From positions 1 to 27,851 of IMG/VR virus record IMGVR_UViG_3300037584_000446: a DNA stretch of 27,851 bases, one strand, 5' to 3'. The position numbers and the translations under genes were made by a program. The first letter of the stretch is position 1. Each line of letters starts with the position of its first letter. The DNA is from a virus. Positions 8,721 to 16,755 of this stretch are shown here, one piece after another. The notes beneath the pieces are model-generated. The model saw only the letters and a list, made by a program, of their open reading frames with translations, made no database searches and was not told where the DNA came from.

Positions 8721-11700
8721 TTAAGGTACACATGATGGTGTCGATGCAACAACTCCGTTTGCGTCAACTTGAATGACAGCAGCTCCAACTACTGAATAGA
8801 ATCCAGCACCAGCTAAAGTAGTACCATTAGCGTCTGTATATATTATATCACCAACACCAGGATTACCTGCTGATCCGCCCACAACCACATGGTAGTATGT
8901 TGTTACCGCACCGACTGTACATAATCCACTCGCATTCGTTGCTGAAGGAGCAGCTTGATAACTTTCCCAAGCAGACAATGCAGTAGGACAAGCCGGTGTT
9001 ATTTCAATCTCTGATTTATCACATGGGCTTATAATGGTCATTGTGGCTATACTTGGACTAGCGGCAGCTTTTGGTATAATCATCTTACATGTTCCTAACC
9101 CTGTAGCTTTTAAAAACACCGAAGTAGGATCTACCGTTACGCTCTTAATAGTTCCTGTTTTATTGAAACCATTACCATTAAATTGATAATCAATTAGTGA
9201 AGGAAAGGTAGACCCAGAAATGCTACAATCAAAAGCAGTTATACCCGTATACAATGGGTTAGCTGCCGGACTGTTTATGAAACCAAAGTTAGGAGAGTAT
9301 ATAGAATTGTATGTGACACCATTATACTCAACTTTCACACCATCAGGTACTCCTTTAAAATCAATATCTAAAACCACTGCACCCGTCGCTGACCCTAAAT
9401 CAATATTAACAGTATAAAACCCTCTAGAAGTATCCATAGATAATGTAGTACCACACGCAAGATTACACGCAGAGCATAAGGTGTTTATCTCTAACAATCC
9501 ACTTGTCTGTTTTCTATTGAATCCACCTGTTGAGTACCATCCGTCAGTAGCTTTTGTCGTTAAAGAAGAAGATGTATATACAGCCGTAGCTTTGTCTAGC
9601 GTTGGTCCATCTATGTAGTACGTAGCTGAAGTTCCACATGTGCAGCAAGCATCGTCTGCACTAGTATTAGAATAACAAAGTGTAACAGCTACAGGTTTTC
9701 TATAATCATATATAAGATACAAATTGTCGTTATTACTTCCTGAAGGCATTGTAAACGAACCCGTAAATACACCTCCACTACCTGATGCAGCAACATTTGA
9801 AGCAGCAGCCAACAACGATGCAATATCAGCTGGTGTGTTATTGTATAAAGTTGCTGTTCTTAATTGTGCAAAGTTATTGACAGAACTATCAAAAGCAAAA
9901 TTATCACTTTGAAGCCTATTGCTTATCAACTCGACCGTAGCTCCGTCTATAGGCACTATATTTCCACCTTGAGGACCTATGATTTTATTATACTGAGAAA
10001 CCAAAGGAGAAGCTGTGCCTTCTGCCAACGACACAAAATTAGAATGCAATGCTGAATTAAATGAACCTGAACTCCATCTATACTCATTGTGTATAGTCTT
10101 GTCAGAATCATTGTCATCAGATATACAAACCTGAAACACATTTAATGTATCTGCACTTGGGTTTTCTACTGTTATCTCTAAATCTAATGATGCATTTGGA
10201 TTTGGATCACCAGGAGGAGCGTAAACTATACTTACTGTTGCTGTTTGTGGATCAACGGTTGATTTATTAACTGTAAAACTACCTGTTCCTAAACCATTTA
10301 ACACTTCAACCACAGGAGGATTAGAGTCATATGTCACCACAACATTAAATACATCTCCGGGAGTTATACTTGAAACATTATATGAAACAGTACATAGTCC
10401 TACTGTTTGCCCTAAGTCAACAGTATAAGAAACAGATTTTGTAGGAGTGACTAAAAACTTTTGCTTTATCCCTCCCTCTACTAAAACTGGAGTAAAAGGT
10501 AGTTCTATGTTAGGAGATGAAAGGACATATTCTTTCATATATGGATCATACGCTCCTAGCTTTTGAGTGTTTGGAAAATCAATAAATAAATTCCTAAACC
10601 AAGACCCTAACCCAAAGTTAGATATTACTGTCAACTGGTCATTATTATACGATGATCCCTTTAGCTGTATTACTACACCTCTTTTAGAATCTGTAAAATA
10701 CTTATCGTATCCATAACTCGCAAAAGACTCTGGGTTATCACCTATACCATACTCTTCTAAACGAGCTATCTGAGTACCTAGCACTTCAGGAACTGATGTT
10801 ATTACACCTCCGGCTGCTGCATCTGACAATAGATTCTTACCCGCTAATACATATGATATTTTATCTTCTTGTAGAATAAGAATATCCGTAGCTCTAGCAA
10901 ATATTTTTTGTATTTCTCCAAATGATGGCTCAAGTGATTTAAAGTTCAATAAACCTAAATTAAATTCATTTAGATTATTAACATTAAAGCTATACACACC
11001 ACTATATGTTAAGTCTGAGAATCTATGAACCTCTCTAAAATCTTCACCTTTTAAAATAGCAGATGTTCTATTTCCAATAGACATCCTACTCCTTGTAACC
11101 GAGTCTCTTATCTTATAACTTTCTACACCATTACCAAAAGTAAAACAATTCTGAAATTCAGTTTCAATGATAGCTGGTAATGACGCTGTTTGAGTTTGCA
11201 CATTACCAGTGTGAAAACCATTTGTTATTGGATAAGACACTGATGACTCAAAGAAAATATCAGGAGCAGTATCTTGAGCTTCTGTCTCAAAAGCCAATAA
11301 TTCACCAGGGCGAGTCATCTTGCAATGTATTTTTAAAGATGAACTAATACCTGACGTTCCAAGAGACCTTACTATTAAAGATATAAAATTAGTAACAGGA
11401 TCTCTAAACCATTGAAAAGTGAAATCCGTAGATACTGGGGACAAAGTGTTTATAGCTCTTTGCGTAGCTGCATTCAAGTCAGTCTCTACAGTAGGTGTGT
11501 AGACAATGTTATTAAGAAAAAACCCAGGAGTTGGATCAACAGGTAATCCTGCACTACCCAAGCAAGATAAATTAGATATATTAGTATCTAAAACTTCTGA
11601 CCCAAACTTTAAATTATCGGCAATGTTATTAGTGTTCCACCAATTTATAATATCAGTATAATCAACTGTTGTGGTAAAACTTTTATCATATGTATAAGTT

Positions 11701-14219
11701 AAAGTGTAAAAAAGATTTGTACCCCCAGCACAAAAAGTACTTAAATAGTTTAACATCCAGTCGGGTAGTGAAATTTCAGCCTCTATAAAGAACTCTATCT
11801 TTGTTCCTCTAGGAATAGAATCTCCTAATGAAATCCTACCACTGCTAGTGTCAATATTATTAAACCCTTGATATACAATAAAAGGAGCTGATAAGATACC
11901 ATTCGAAATAGCGTTGTTATTTATCGTACTAGACTTTTCTCCAAAATCTAAAAATCCCAAAGCATTCCCCGTGTTATTTAAAACAAAGTTATTGTTCTTT
12001 GTCTTCATATAAACACCTGCAGGGGCTTTGATTATTTGATTGGTTATAGGATCTGTATGTTCTAAAAACCCACCTTCTTTAGCTTCTTTTTCTAATACAT
12101 CTACAAATACACAATTATTCAATGGTCCATTTCCATCTTTTTTTACAATCAAAGTGTCTCCAACTTCTACTTTTTGTGCGTTTTCTCCTTGAATTAAAAA
12201 AAAGTAACATGTACTTTCTGGGTCATAAAAATATATATTAGAGTAGATTGTTTCATATATATCTTTATTTTGTTTTATAGCAAATTTGTATCTAGTAGCC
12301 CAAGATGGTGGTAATTGATTAGGACCAATATTTACTCTTAAAAAGTTTTGAGTAGAACTGTTTGAGCAAGGTATATAGACTACATTATTTTTACTGACTA
12401 AAACAGTTGTTGATCTATTGTAATCATCCATATATATTATACCAACTTCATAATCTCTGTTACTGTGCAAACTTGGATTATCAGCTATGGATTGATACGA
12501 AGACGAAGCTGCTGTTATTTGATAATACTCAACAAACATATCTGTTCCTCCATCTTCTTGGTAAACACTTGCTATTAATTTTATAGTAACTTGATTTGGA
12601 GGAGTTGCCCCACCTATAGCCATTCCATCCAAAGCGTTGGATATACCACTTTCTATTTTAGTAAAAACTCTACCATTACCATCTACTTTTGTTAAAGGAA
12701 TTTCACAATTTACAATATCTGTAAAAGAAGTTCCACTACAAGATGTAGACGGAGGATTTACTTGACCATTCCTACCTACTACGTCATTAAAATCTTGATT
12801 AAATTGCAAGTCTTGTCCTGTTGGAAAATCTTGCGGAAAAGTATATGATAAAAAAATATTTTTAGAACTAGTTTGTAAAGAGGCAGAACTAGCAGTACCT
12901 GATACATTAAAGAAAGAATGATGACTAAATGAAAATTGAATATCTAATCTTCCCCCACTTTCTAATCCAACAGTATTTACAAGAGTGTTGAAATCAAAAA
13001 CCATTTCAGAATTAGGAATACTAGTTGAATTACCTCTAATACTATAAGCTCCCGATTGACGAGTTGTTGTTATTGTTTGTACATTTAATATGTTTGAAAT
13101 GTAATCTACTTCATACTCTAATTTTACATCATTTACATCAAACCCATCAGTGTAATTACCATACACCAATCGACTATCCATTATTGTTTGTGCCTTTGCT
13201 TTAATAGGTACGTTATCATATAGTCTCAATATTTCATTATCATCTAATATTGAATATATTTTGTTATTTGAGAAATCATAGGTTCTATCTTCATTATCTC
13301 CAAATCCCAATTCTTCTTTGTCGAGTTTTTCAATTATTTTTATTACAGAATTACTAGACTCTTTAAACAATAAATCAATACCAATAACAAGTTCGCTACC
13401 AGTATTAAAATTTATAATTGCAGTATCAAAAGAATTTTCCATACCGTCGTTTAGATATGTGCTTTGATCTAACACAAAAGCCTTTGGTATAAAAGCCACA
13501 TCACTAAACTGAGAGGTAGCAGAATACATATCATCAGCATATCGATATCTATAAGCAAAACAGATAAACTTATCCTCTAAAAAATTCTGTTCAGAACCCC
13601 TATTTAACAAGGTAAAAGCTGGACTATTTACTGGTGGTTTTTTTACAACCAATAAAGACTCTGCTAATAAAGCAGCAGCAGCAGAGCTACCTCCGTCTAT
13701 ATTAGTGGCAGGATACGCATAGCTACTAGTTACATTTATAAATCTCGGTTGATTAAAATTATCTGTAAAAAATAATAAGTCATCAATCTTATCAACACCT
13801 GTTATTAAATATTGTGAATTAAAATTCAAAGTAGTGTTTGTGCCACCTCCATCATCTACACTTATCACATGATATTTAACTGAATTGTTTATCATATTAT
13901 ACGAGACAATCATATCAAGCTTATTAGTAGCTTGTCCTCCCGTATGTGCAGAGTCAGTAACAAACCAATATATGGTGTCATTAGCTCCGTCTTCAAAAGC
14001 ACCTATACACTTTGCACTAGAACTTAAAGTTGTGTTTTCGTATCTTAAAGTAGTAAGTCTCTCGTTACCTCTACTATTTTCTACAGCACCTATCTCAGAA
14101 AGCTCAGTAGTACCTACTCTAACATTTAATGCATCTATATACTCACCATTAGGAACAAGTCTTTCGTCAAGACCTTTGTTCATTTTACCTTTGATAAAGT
14201 TCCGCTGTAACTTAGCCAT
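8721..14219 (-). CDS. Muzzle / tail stabilization protein, crAss-like, 1832 aa
   Basis: The N-terminus carries the hallmark of the crAss-like stabilization or muzzle protein: RNFIKGKMNKGLDERLVPNG followed by EYIDALNVRVGTTELSEIGA and the VEN..GN motif (residues ~5-55). In crAss-like virions this protein forms the distal part of the short tail. The next ~1300 residues are strand-rich with many N, T and S. About residues 1320-1450 look like an Ig-like or fibronectin-like insertion (FTVNKSTVDPQTATVSIVYA). Residues ~1520-1832 are cysteine-rich (ACCTC, CSACNLAC) with two related YY...VYT...G-W/F-Y modules, suggesting surface adhesin domains. The gene starts 1 base after the ring-protein stop and is followed after 10 bases by a fibre-like gene. 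At 1832 aa it is long for the family as I know it, mainly through the C-terminal extension. No signal peptide or enzyme motif is visible. Confidence 0.85.
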   Translation of the reverse strand: MAKLQRNFIKGKMNKGLDERLVPNGEYIDALNVRVGTTELSEIGAVENSRGNERLTTLRYENTTLSSSAKCIGAFEDGANDTIYWFVTDSAHTGGQATNKLDMIVSYNMINNSVKYHVISVDDGGGTNTTLNFNSQYLITGVDKIDDLLFFTDNFNQPRFINVTSSYAYPATNIDGGSSAAAALLAESLLVVKKPPVNSPAFTLLNRGSEQNFLEDKFICFAYRYRYADDMYSATSQFSDVAFIPKAFVLDQSTYLNDGMENSFDTAIINFNTGSELVIGIDLLFKESSNSVIKIIEKLDKEELGFGDNEDRTYDFSNNKIYSILDDNEILRLYDNVPIKAKAQTIMDSRLVYGNYTDGFDVNDVKLEYEVDYISNILNVQTITTTRQSGAYSIRGNSTSIPNSEMVFDFNTLVNTVGLESGGRLDIQFSFSHHSFFNVSGTASSASLQTSSKNIFLSYTFPQDFPTGQDLQFNQDFNDVVGRNGQVNPPSTSCSGTSFTDIVNCEIPLTKVDGNGRVFTKIESGISNALDGMAIGGATPPNQVTIKLIASVYQEDGGTDMFVEYYQITAASSSYQSIADNPSLHSNRDYEVGIIYMDDYNRSTTVLVSKNNVVYIPCSNSSTQNFLRVNIGPNQLPPSWATRYKFAIKQNKDIYETIYSNIYFYDPESTCYFFLIQGENAQKVEVGDTLIVKKDGNGPLNNCVFVDVLEKEAKEGGFLEHTDPITNQIIKAPAGVYMKTKNNNFVLNNTGNALGFLDFGEKSSTINNNAISNGILSAPFIVYQGFNNIDTSSGRISLGDSIPRGTKIEFFIEAEISLPDWMLNYLSTFCAGGTNLFYTLTYTYDKSFTTTVDYTDIINWWNTNNIADNLKFGSEVLDTNISNLSCLGSAGLPVDPTPGFFLNNIVYTPTVETDLNAATQRAINTLSPVSTDFTFQWFRDPVTNFISLIVRSLGTSGISSSLKIHCKMTRPGELLAFETEAQDTAPDIFFESSVSYPITNGFHTGNVQTQTASLPAIIETEFQNCFTFGNGVESYKIRDSVTRSRMSIGNRTSAILKGEDFREVHRFSDLTYSGVYSFNVNNLNEFNLGLLNFKSLEPSFGEIQKIFARATDILILQEDKISYVLAGKNLLSDAAAGGVITSVPEVLGTQIARLEEYGIGDNPESFASYGYDKYFTDSKRGVVIQLKGSSYNNDQLTVISNFGLGSWFRNLFIDFPNTQKLGAYDPYMKEYVLSSPNIELPFTPVLVEGGIKQKFLVTPTKSVSYTVDLGQTVGLCTVSYNVSSITPGDVFNVVVTYDSNPPVVEVLNGLGTGSFTVNKSTVDPQTATVSIVYAPPGDPNPNASLDLEITVENPSADTLNVFQVCISDDNDSDKTIHNEYRWSSGSFNSALHSNFVSLAEGTASPLVSQYNKIIGPQGGNIVPIDGATVELISNRLQSDNFAFDSSVNNFAQLRTATLYNNTPADIASLLAAASNVAASGSGGVFTGSFTMPSGSNNDNLYLIYDYRKPVAVTLCYSNTSADDACCTCGTSATYYIDGPTLDKATAVYTSSSLTTKATDGWYSTGGFNRKQTSGLLEINTLCSACNLACGTTLSMDTSRGFYTVNIDLGSATGAVVLDIDFKGVPDGVKVEYNGVTYNSIYSPNFGFINSPAANPLYTGITAFDCSISGSTFPSLIDYQFNGNGFNKTGTIKSVTVDPTSVFLKATGLGTCKMIIPKAAASPSIATMTIISPCDKSEIEITPACPTALSAWESYQAAPSATNASGLCTVGAVTTYYHVVVGGSAGNPGVGDIIYTDANGTTLAGAGFYSVVGAAVIQVDANGVVASTPSCVP

Positions 14220-14220
14220 A

Positions 14221-15144
14221 TTATTTTATCCACTTGTCCTGACCTCTCATGTTCATCAATAACCTGCCAGGATGTATGTTACTTAATCGTATCTTTGCAT
14301 TTCGTAGAAGTGCTGTCTTTTTCTTTTGAGATCGTCTTACTATATACTCTTGAACATTTAGCTTTGAATCAAGAATAGCATATGTTATATACGCATATAC
14401 AAAATCCTCAAACATCTTGTTCACAGTGATAAGACTATCATCACCATTCTCCATTCCATCAGAAATATATTCTAATATACAATTTTCACCAGACATTGTA
14501 GAGTCAAAGTTTATAACACCACTTTTTTTGTCAATTGTAAACGTTGGATTTGCATTTGCAGTCTCTGTATTCAAACCATATCTAGCACTGCCCGGATAGT
14601 CAAAATACCAACAGCCATCGCAACAGTATCCTTCGAAACCATCAAACTGACTGTTCTTATTCAAGTATATACTTTTCTTTGTGCCTTTGATTCTTTCGAA
14701 ATCTAAAGTCGAGTATTCAGGACTCAGTACATTACCGTCCTGATCGAATAGAAACTTCCCTGTATTGTCTTGTAGATATGCTAGTGCAGAACCAACTTGA
14801 ATGTTCTCTGTCAATGGTCTAAGCACTCCATCTTTATATAAAGATATCCTTACCCAGTTCACATAGTCAGAAGGTAATATAAATCTTAGGTTCTCATCTA
14901 TTGGAAGCTCAAGGACTTTTATCTCCTTAAATGCATCGTAGTTGAGTTCTTGTATCGCTCTCTTAGCATGAAATAACACCTTGTATCTGCTCTCGTTGTT
15001 GACTAATGAATGGTTACCCATATACATCAACTGATAGTTGTTTACAATGTCATATAGACTGACATATTGATAGGATCCCCAGTTCTTATTTGTCGGTGTA
15101 GCTCCTGCGTTATCGTAATATTGAAACTGTGTTATATATGCCAT
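14221..15144 (-). CDS. Head-tail connector / ring protein, 307 aa
   Basis: The 307-aa product begins MAYITQFQYYDN and then GSYQYVSLYDIVNNYQLMYM and YKVLFHAKRAIQELNYDAFK (residues ~22-90). This pattern is strongly conserved in crAss-like phages and marine relatives, in genes directly upstream of the muzzle protein. Such proteins form rings stacked below the portal or the tail tube, analogous to the T7 gp11 / P22 gp4 class. The centre has strand-rich sequence with LRFILPSDYVNWVRISLYKD, and the C-terminus is basic (RRSQKKKTALLRNAKIRLSN), which could face DNA or the portal. Its ATG overlaps the previous stop by one base (TAATG) and it ends one base before the muzzle start, so the three genes are probably co-translated. 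Confidence 0.8.
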   Translation of the reverse strand: MAYITQFQYYDNAGATPTNKNWGSYQYVSLYDIVNNYQLMYMGNHSLVNNESRYKVLFHAKRAIQELNYDAFKEIKVLELPIDENLRFILPSDYVNWVRISLYKDGVLRPLTENIQVGSALAYLQDNTGKFLFDQDGNVLSPEYSTLDFERIKGTKKSIYLNKNSQFDGFEGYCCDGCWYFDYPGSARYGLNTETANANPTFTIDKKSGVINFDSTMSGENCILEYISDGMENGDDSLITVNKMFEDFVYAYITYAILDSKLNVQEYIVRRSQKKKTALLRNAKIRLSNIHPGRLLMNMRGQDKWIK

Positions 15145-15875
15145 TATTTTTTCTCTTGTATGTTAATTTGGTCTTCTGCTTTCGCAAACTGAACCGCTTG
15201 TATCTCTCTTATTGACATACCCGCCATGTGTAGTATTTTCATTACTAAATCCACCTGATCGTCAATAGCTAACTCAAAATCTTGATAGTCTGCTTGTGTT
15301 TGGTCGAAGATAGGCGTTCCACCCGTTATAGTAGTAAACGTCCACTTAGGGTCTTTAGGATACCTTATATACTGTGCCTGTACATCATTCGCACCATTAA
15401 TTGTAGCAGGGAATACAGTAATCGCTGAACCATTCTGAACGTATGCCGGAAACTTCTCTGTAGGTGCAGTAAGAGATGAGTTGTTAAGCATAGTTATCTT
15501 ACTATGACTAACTCTCTCTGCCTCTCCTAAAAACGTAACACCCCTAGAACAAAGTACCTTGTTTATCAAGTAGTAATCATCAGATGTTGTAACCTGCGAT
15601 GGTAAGAAGTATGTATTGGTTGCGTTTTGCGTTAGGTTCTTAGTTTCTGAAAGTCCATCAATAACCTCCTCATACCCCTTCTTTAAATCAGCATATCCAG
15701 TGCCTGACTGCCTAGCATTCTCTTTATTTACTTGATAGTTATAATTAGTAAAATAATCATCAAGTATGTCTAACTGTGCCTGCTTTGCATATAAGTTAAA
15801 GTCTTGTGGCGTTATATAGCCATAGTTGTTCTTATTAAGAATTGAAAGAACAGTTTTATATACATCGTTTATCAT
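15144..15875 (-). CDS. Head-tail connector / ring protein, 243 aa
   Basis: The N-terminus, INDVYKTVLSILNKNNYGYI followed by TPQDFNLYAKQAQLDILDDY, is the signature of a small conserved connector family in crAss-like and flavobacterial podoviruses, where the gene lies between the capsid and the tail-tube/muzzle genes. The remainder is strand-rich, with NTYFLPSQVTTSDDYYLINK near residue 86. The C-terminus is helical and charged (EIQAVQFAKAEDQINIQEKK). It has no enzymatic motif. The gene is the first after an intrinsic terminator, has a TATCTTTG promoter element 17 bases before its ATG, and overlaps the 307-aa ring gene by one base. It therefore looks like the first gene of the tail transcription unit. 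Confidence 0.75.
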   Translation of the reverse strand: MINDVYKTVLSILNKNNYGYITPQDFNLYAKQAQLDILDDYFTNYNYQVNKENARQSGTGYADLKKGYEEVIDGLSETKNLTQNATNTYFLPSQVTTSDDYYLINKVLCSRGVTFLGEAERVSHSKITMLNNSSLTAPTEKFPAYVQNGSAITVFPATINGANDVQAQYIRYPKDPKWTFTTITGGTPIFDQTQADYQDFELAIDDQVDLVMKILHMAGMSIREIQAVQFAKAEDQINIQEKK

Positions 15876-15891
15876 TTAGCAACTTTTTATA

Positions 15892-15899
15892 CAAAGATA
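15892..15899 (-). promoter_or_regulatory. Bacteroidetes-type -7 promoter element (TATCTTTG)
   Basis: The minus strand reads TATCTTTG, a full match to the Bacteroidetes -7 consensus TAnnTTTG, 16 bases upstream of the 243-aa connector gene and just downstream of a terminator. I see no TTTG element at the expected -33 spacing, because that space is filled by the terminator T-run. It may be weak, or use a phage or alternative factor. Confidence 0.5.
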
Positions 15900-15902
15900 A
15901 AT

Positions 15903-15934
15903 AAAAAAAGAGAGATATAAATATACCCCTCTTT
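15903..15934 (-). terminator. Intrinsic terminator after the 246-aa gene
   Basis: On the minus strand, arms AAAGAGGGGTATA (15934-15922) and TATATCTCTCTTT (15919-15907) pair over about 12 base pairs, counting two G-T pairs, around a small A/T loop, followed directly by more T bases. It lies 26 bases after the stop of the 246-aa gene and before the promoter element of the connector gene, which is where a transcription unit would be expected to end. Confidence 0.75.
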
Positions 15935-15959
15935 CCAAAACAGTAAATCAAAGATGGAG

Positions 15960-16700
15960 TTAAACTTGCTTTTCTAAATATTCTAGAACGTCAATACCTT
16001 CATCCGTTTTGAAATATGAAAATAAAACATGAATCAAATCTTCACCATAAGGTACGTTCATTAGCTTCTTTTTGTTTCCTTTAGTATTAAACCAAAGTTC
16101 TTTTCCTTTATTACGAGTAGTTAAAAGACCCTCAGACATAAACAATTGACATTTTGATTTTAATGTCAAATCAGAGTCGTTGATCATATCTAAAAACTCT
16201 TCTGGATAGTTTCTTGCAAATACAAGAATATCTCTTTTTAACTCAGCAGTTGATATGCGTGAAATATCTTTGTTTAAAAGAATTCTAGCTACAACCTCTA
16301 ACTGTTCAAGTGACATAGACTTTGCCTCTATCAAGGCATCGACCTGCACATTCATTTGGTCAAGTTCTTCTTGAGCTTCTTTCTTGTTATCAACCACCTC
16401 GAACTTTTTACCGTTCATTGGATGATATTCTAAGAACTGTTGAAGCACAGGATTTGTTCTTGGTACTCTCAAAAATCCATCTTCAAAGATAACAGGCTCT
16501 ACAATTGCATTGCCATCTTGCTCATCTTCAAATGGTGTTCTTTGATTCCGTGCATATCTAAGTGGTCTATTGATCCCCTTGTCTTCATCAAAATAAAGCA
16601 AAGGTGACCGACTTGAACTTCTAGTCTGAATAATGTAGGATAAAGGTGCATTGTTTCTTTTTAGACGATACACCTTGTCCTCTAAAGGTTTTTGTTTCAT
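15960..16700 (-). CDS. Conserved phage structural-module protein, 246 aa, function unknown
   Basis: I chose the ATG at 16700 (MKQKPLEDKVYRLKRNN). An in-frame ATG at 16751 would add 17 residues encoded wholly across the terminator hairpin that follows the capsid gene, so it is very unlikely. The product has APLSYIIQTRSSSRSPLLYF, then RPLRYARNQRTPFEDEQDGN and PVLQQFLEYHPMNGKKFEVV, followed by a helical middle and the terminal YGEDLIHVLFSYFKTDEGID. I recognise this as a conserved orphan encoded beside the capsid gene in crAss-like and marine phages. It has no enzymatic motif or membrane segment. A capsid accessory or head-assembly role is inferred only from location. It is enclosed by terminators on both sides and has no visible promoter of its own, so it probably depends on readthrough from the capsid gene. 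Confidence 0.75.
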   Translation of the reverse strand: MKQKPLEDKVYRLKRNNAPLSYIIQTRSSSRSPLLYFDEDKGINRPLRYARNQRTPFEDEQDGNAIVEPVIFEDGFLRVPRTNPVLQQFLEYHPMNGKKFEVVDNKKEAQEELDQMNVQVDALIEAKSMSLEQLEVVARILLNKDISRISTAELKRDILVFARNYPEEFLDMINDSDLTLKSKCQLFMSEGLLTTRNKGKELWFNTKGNKKKLMNVPYGEDLIHVLFSYFKTDEGIDVLEYLEKQV

Positions 16701-16713
16701 TATATTAAATTTT

Positions 16714-16744
16714 AAAAAATAGGGTGACCCGAAAGCCACCCTAT
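16714..16744 (-). terminator. Strong intrinsic terminator directly after the capsid gene
   Basis: On the minus strand ATAGGGTGGC (16744-16735) pairs with GTCACCCTAT (16728-16719) over 10 base pairs including one G-T, around the loop TTTCGG, which can close further as a TTCG tetraloop. Six T bases follow (16719-16714). It begins 11 bases after the capsid stop codon. This is the classic form of a Rho-independent terminator, and here it may also stabilise the 3' end of capsid mRNA. Confidence 0.88.
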
Positions 16745-16755
16745 GTATCAATTAA

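Noticed and set aside
16484-16491. A TATCTTTG octamer on the minus strand inside the 246-aa gene
   Set aside because: It is mid-gene and far from any start; it shows that the motif also arises by chance in AT-rich coding DNA.
16701-16751. 17-residue N-terminal extension of the 246-aa protein
   Set aside because: It is encoded entirely by the terminator hairpin and its flanks; the ATG at 16700 is the sensible start.
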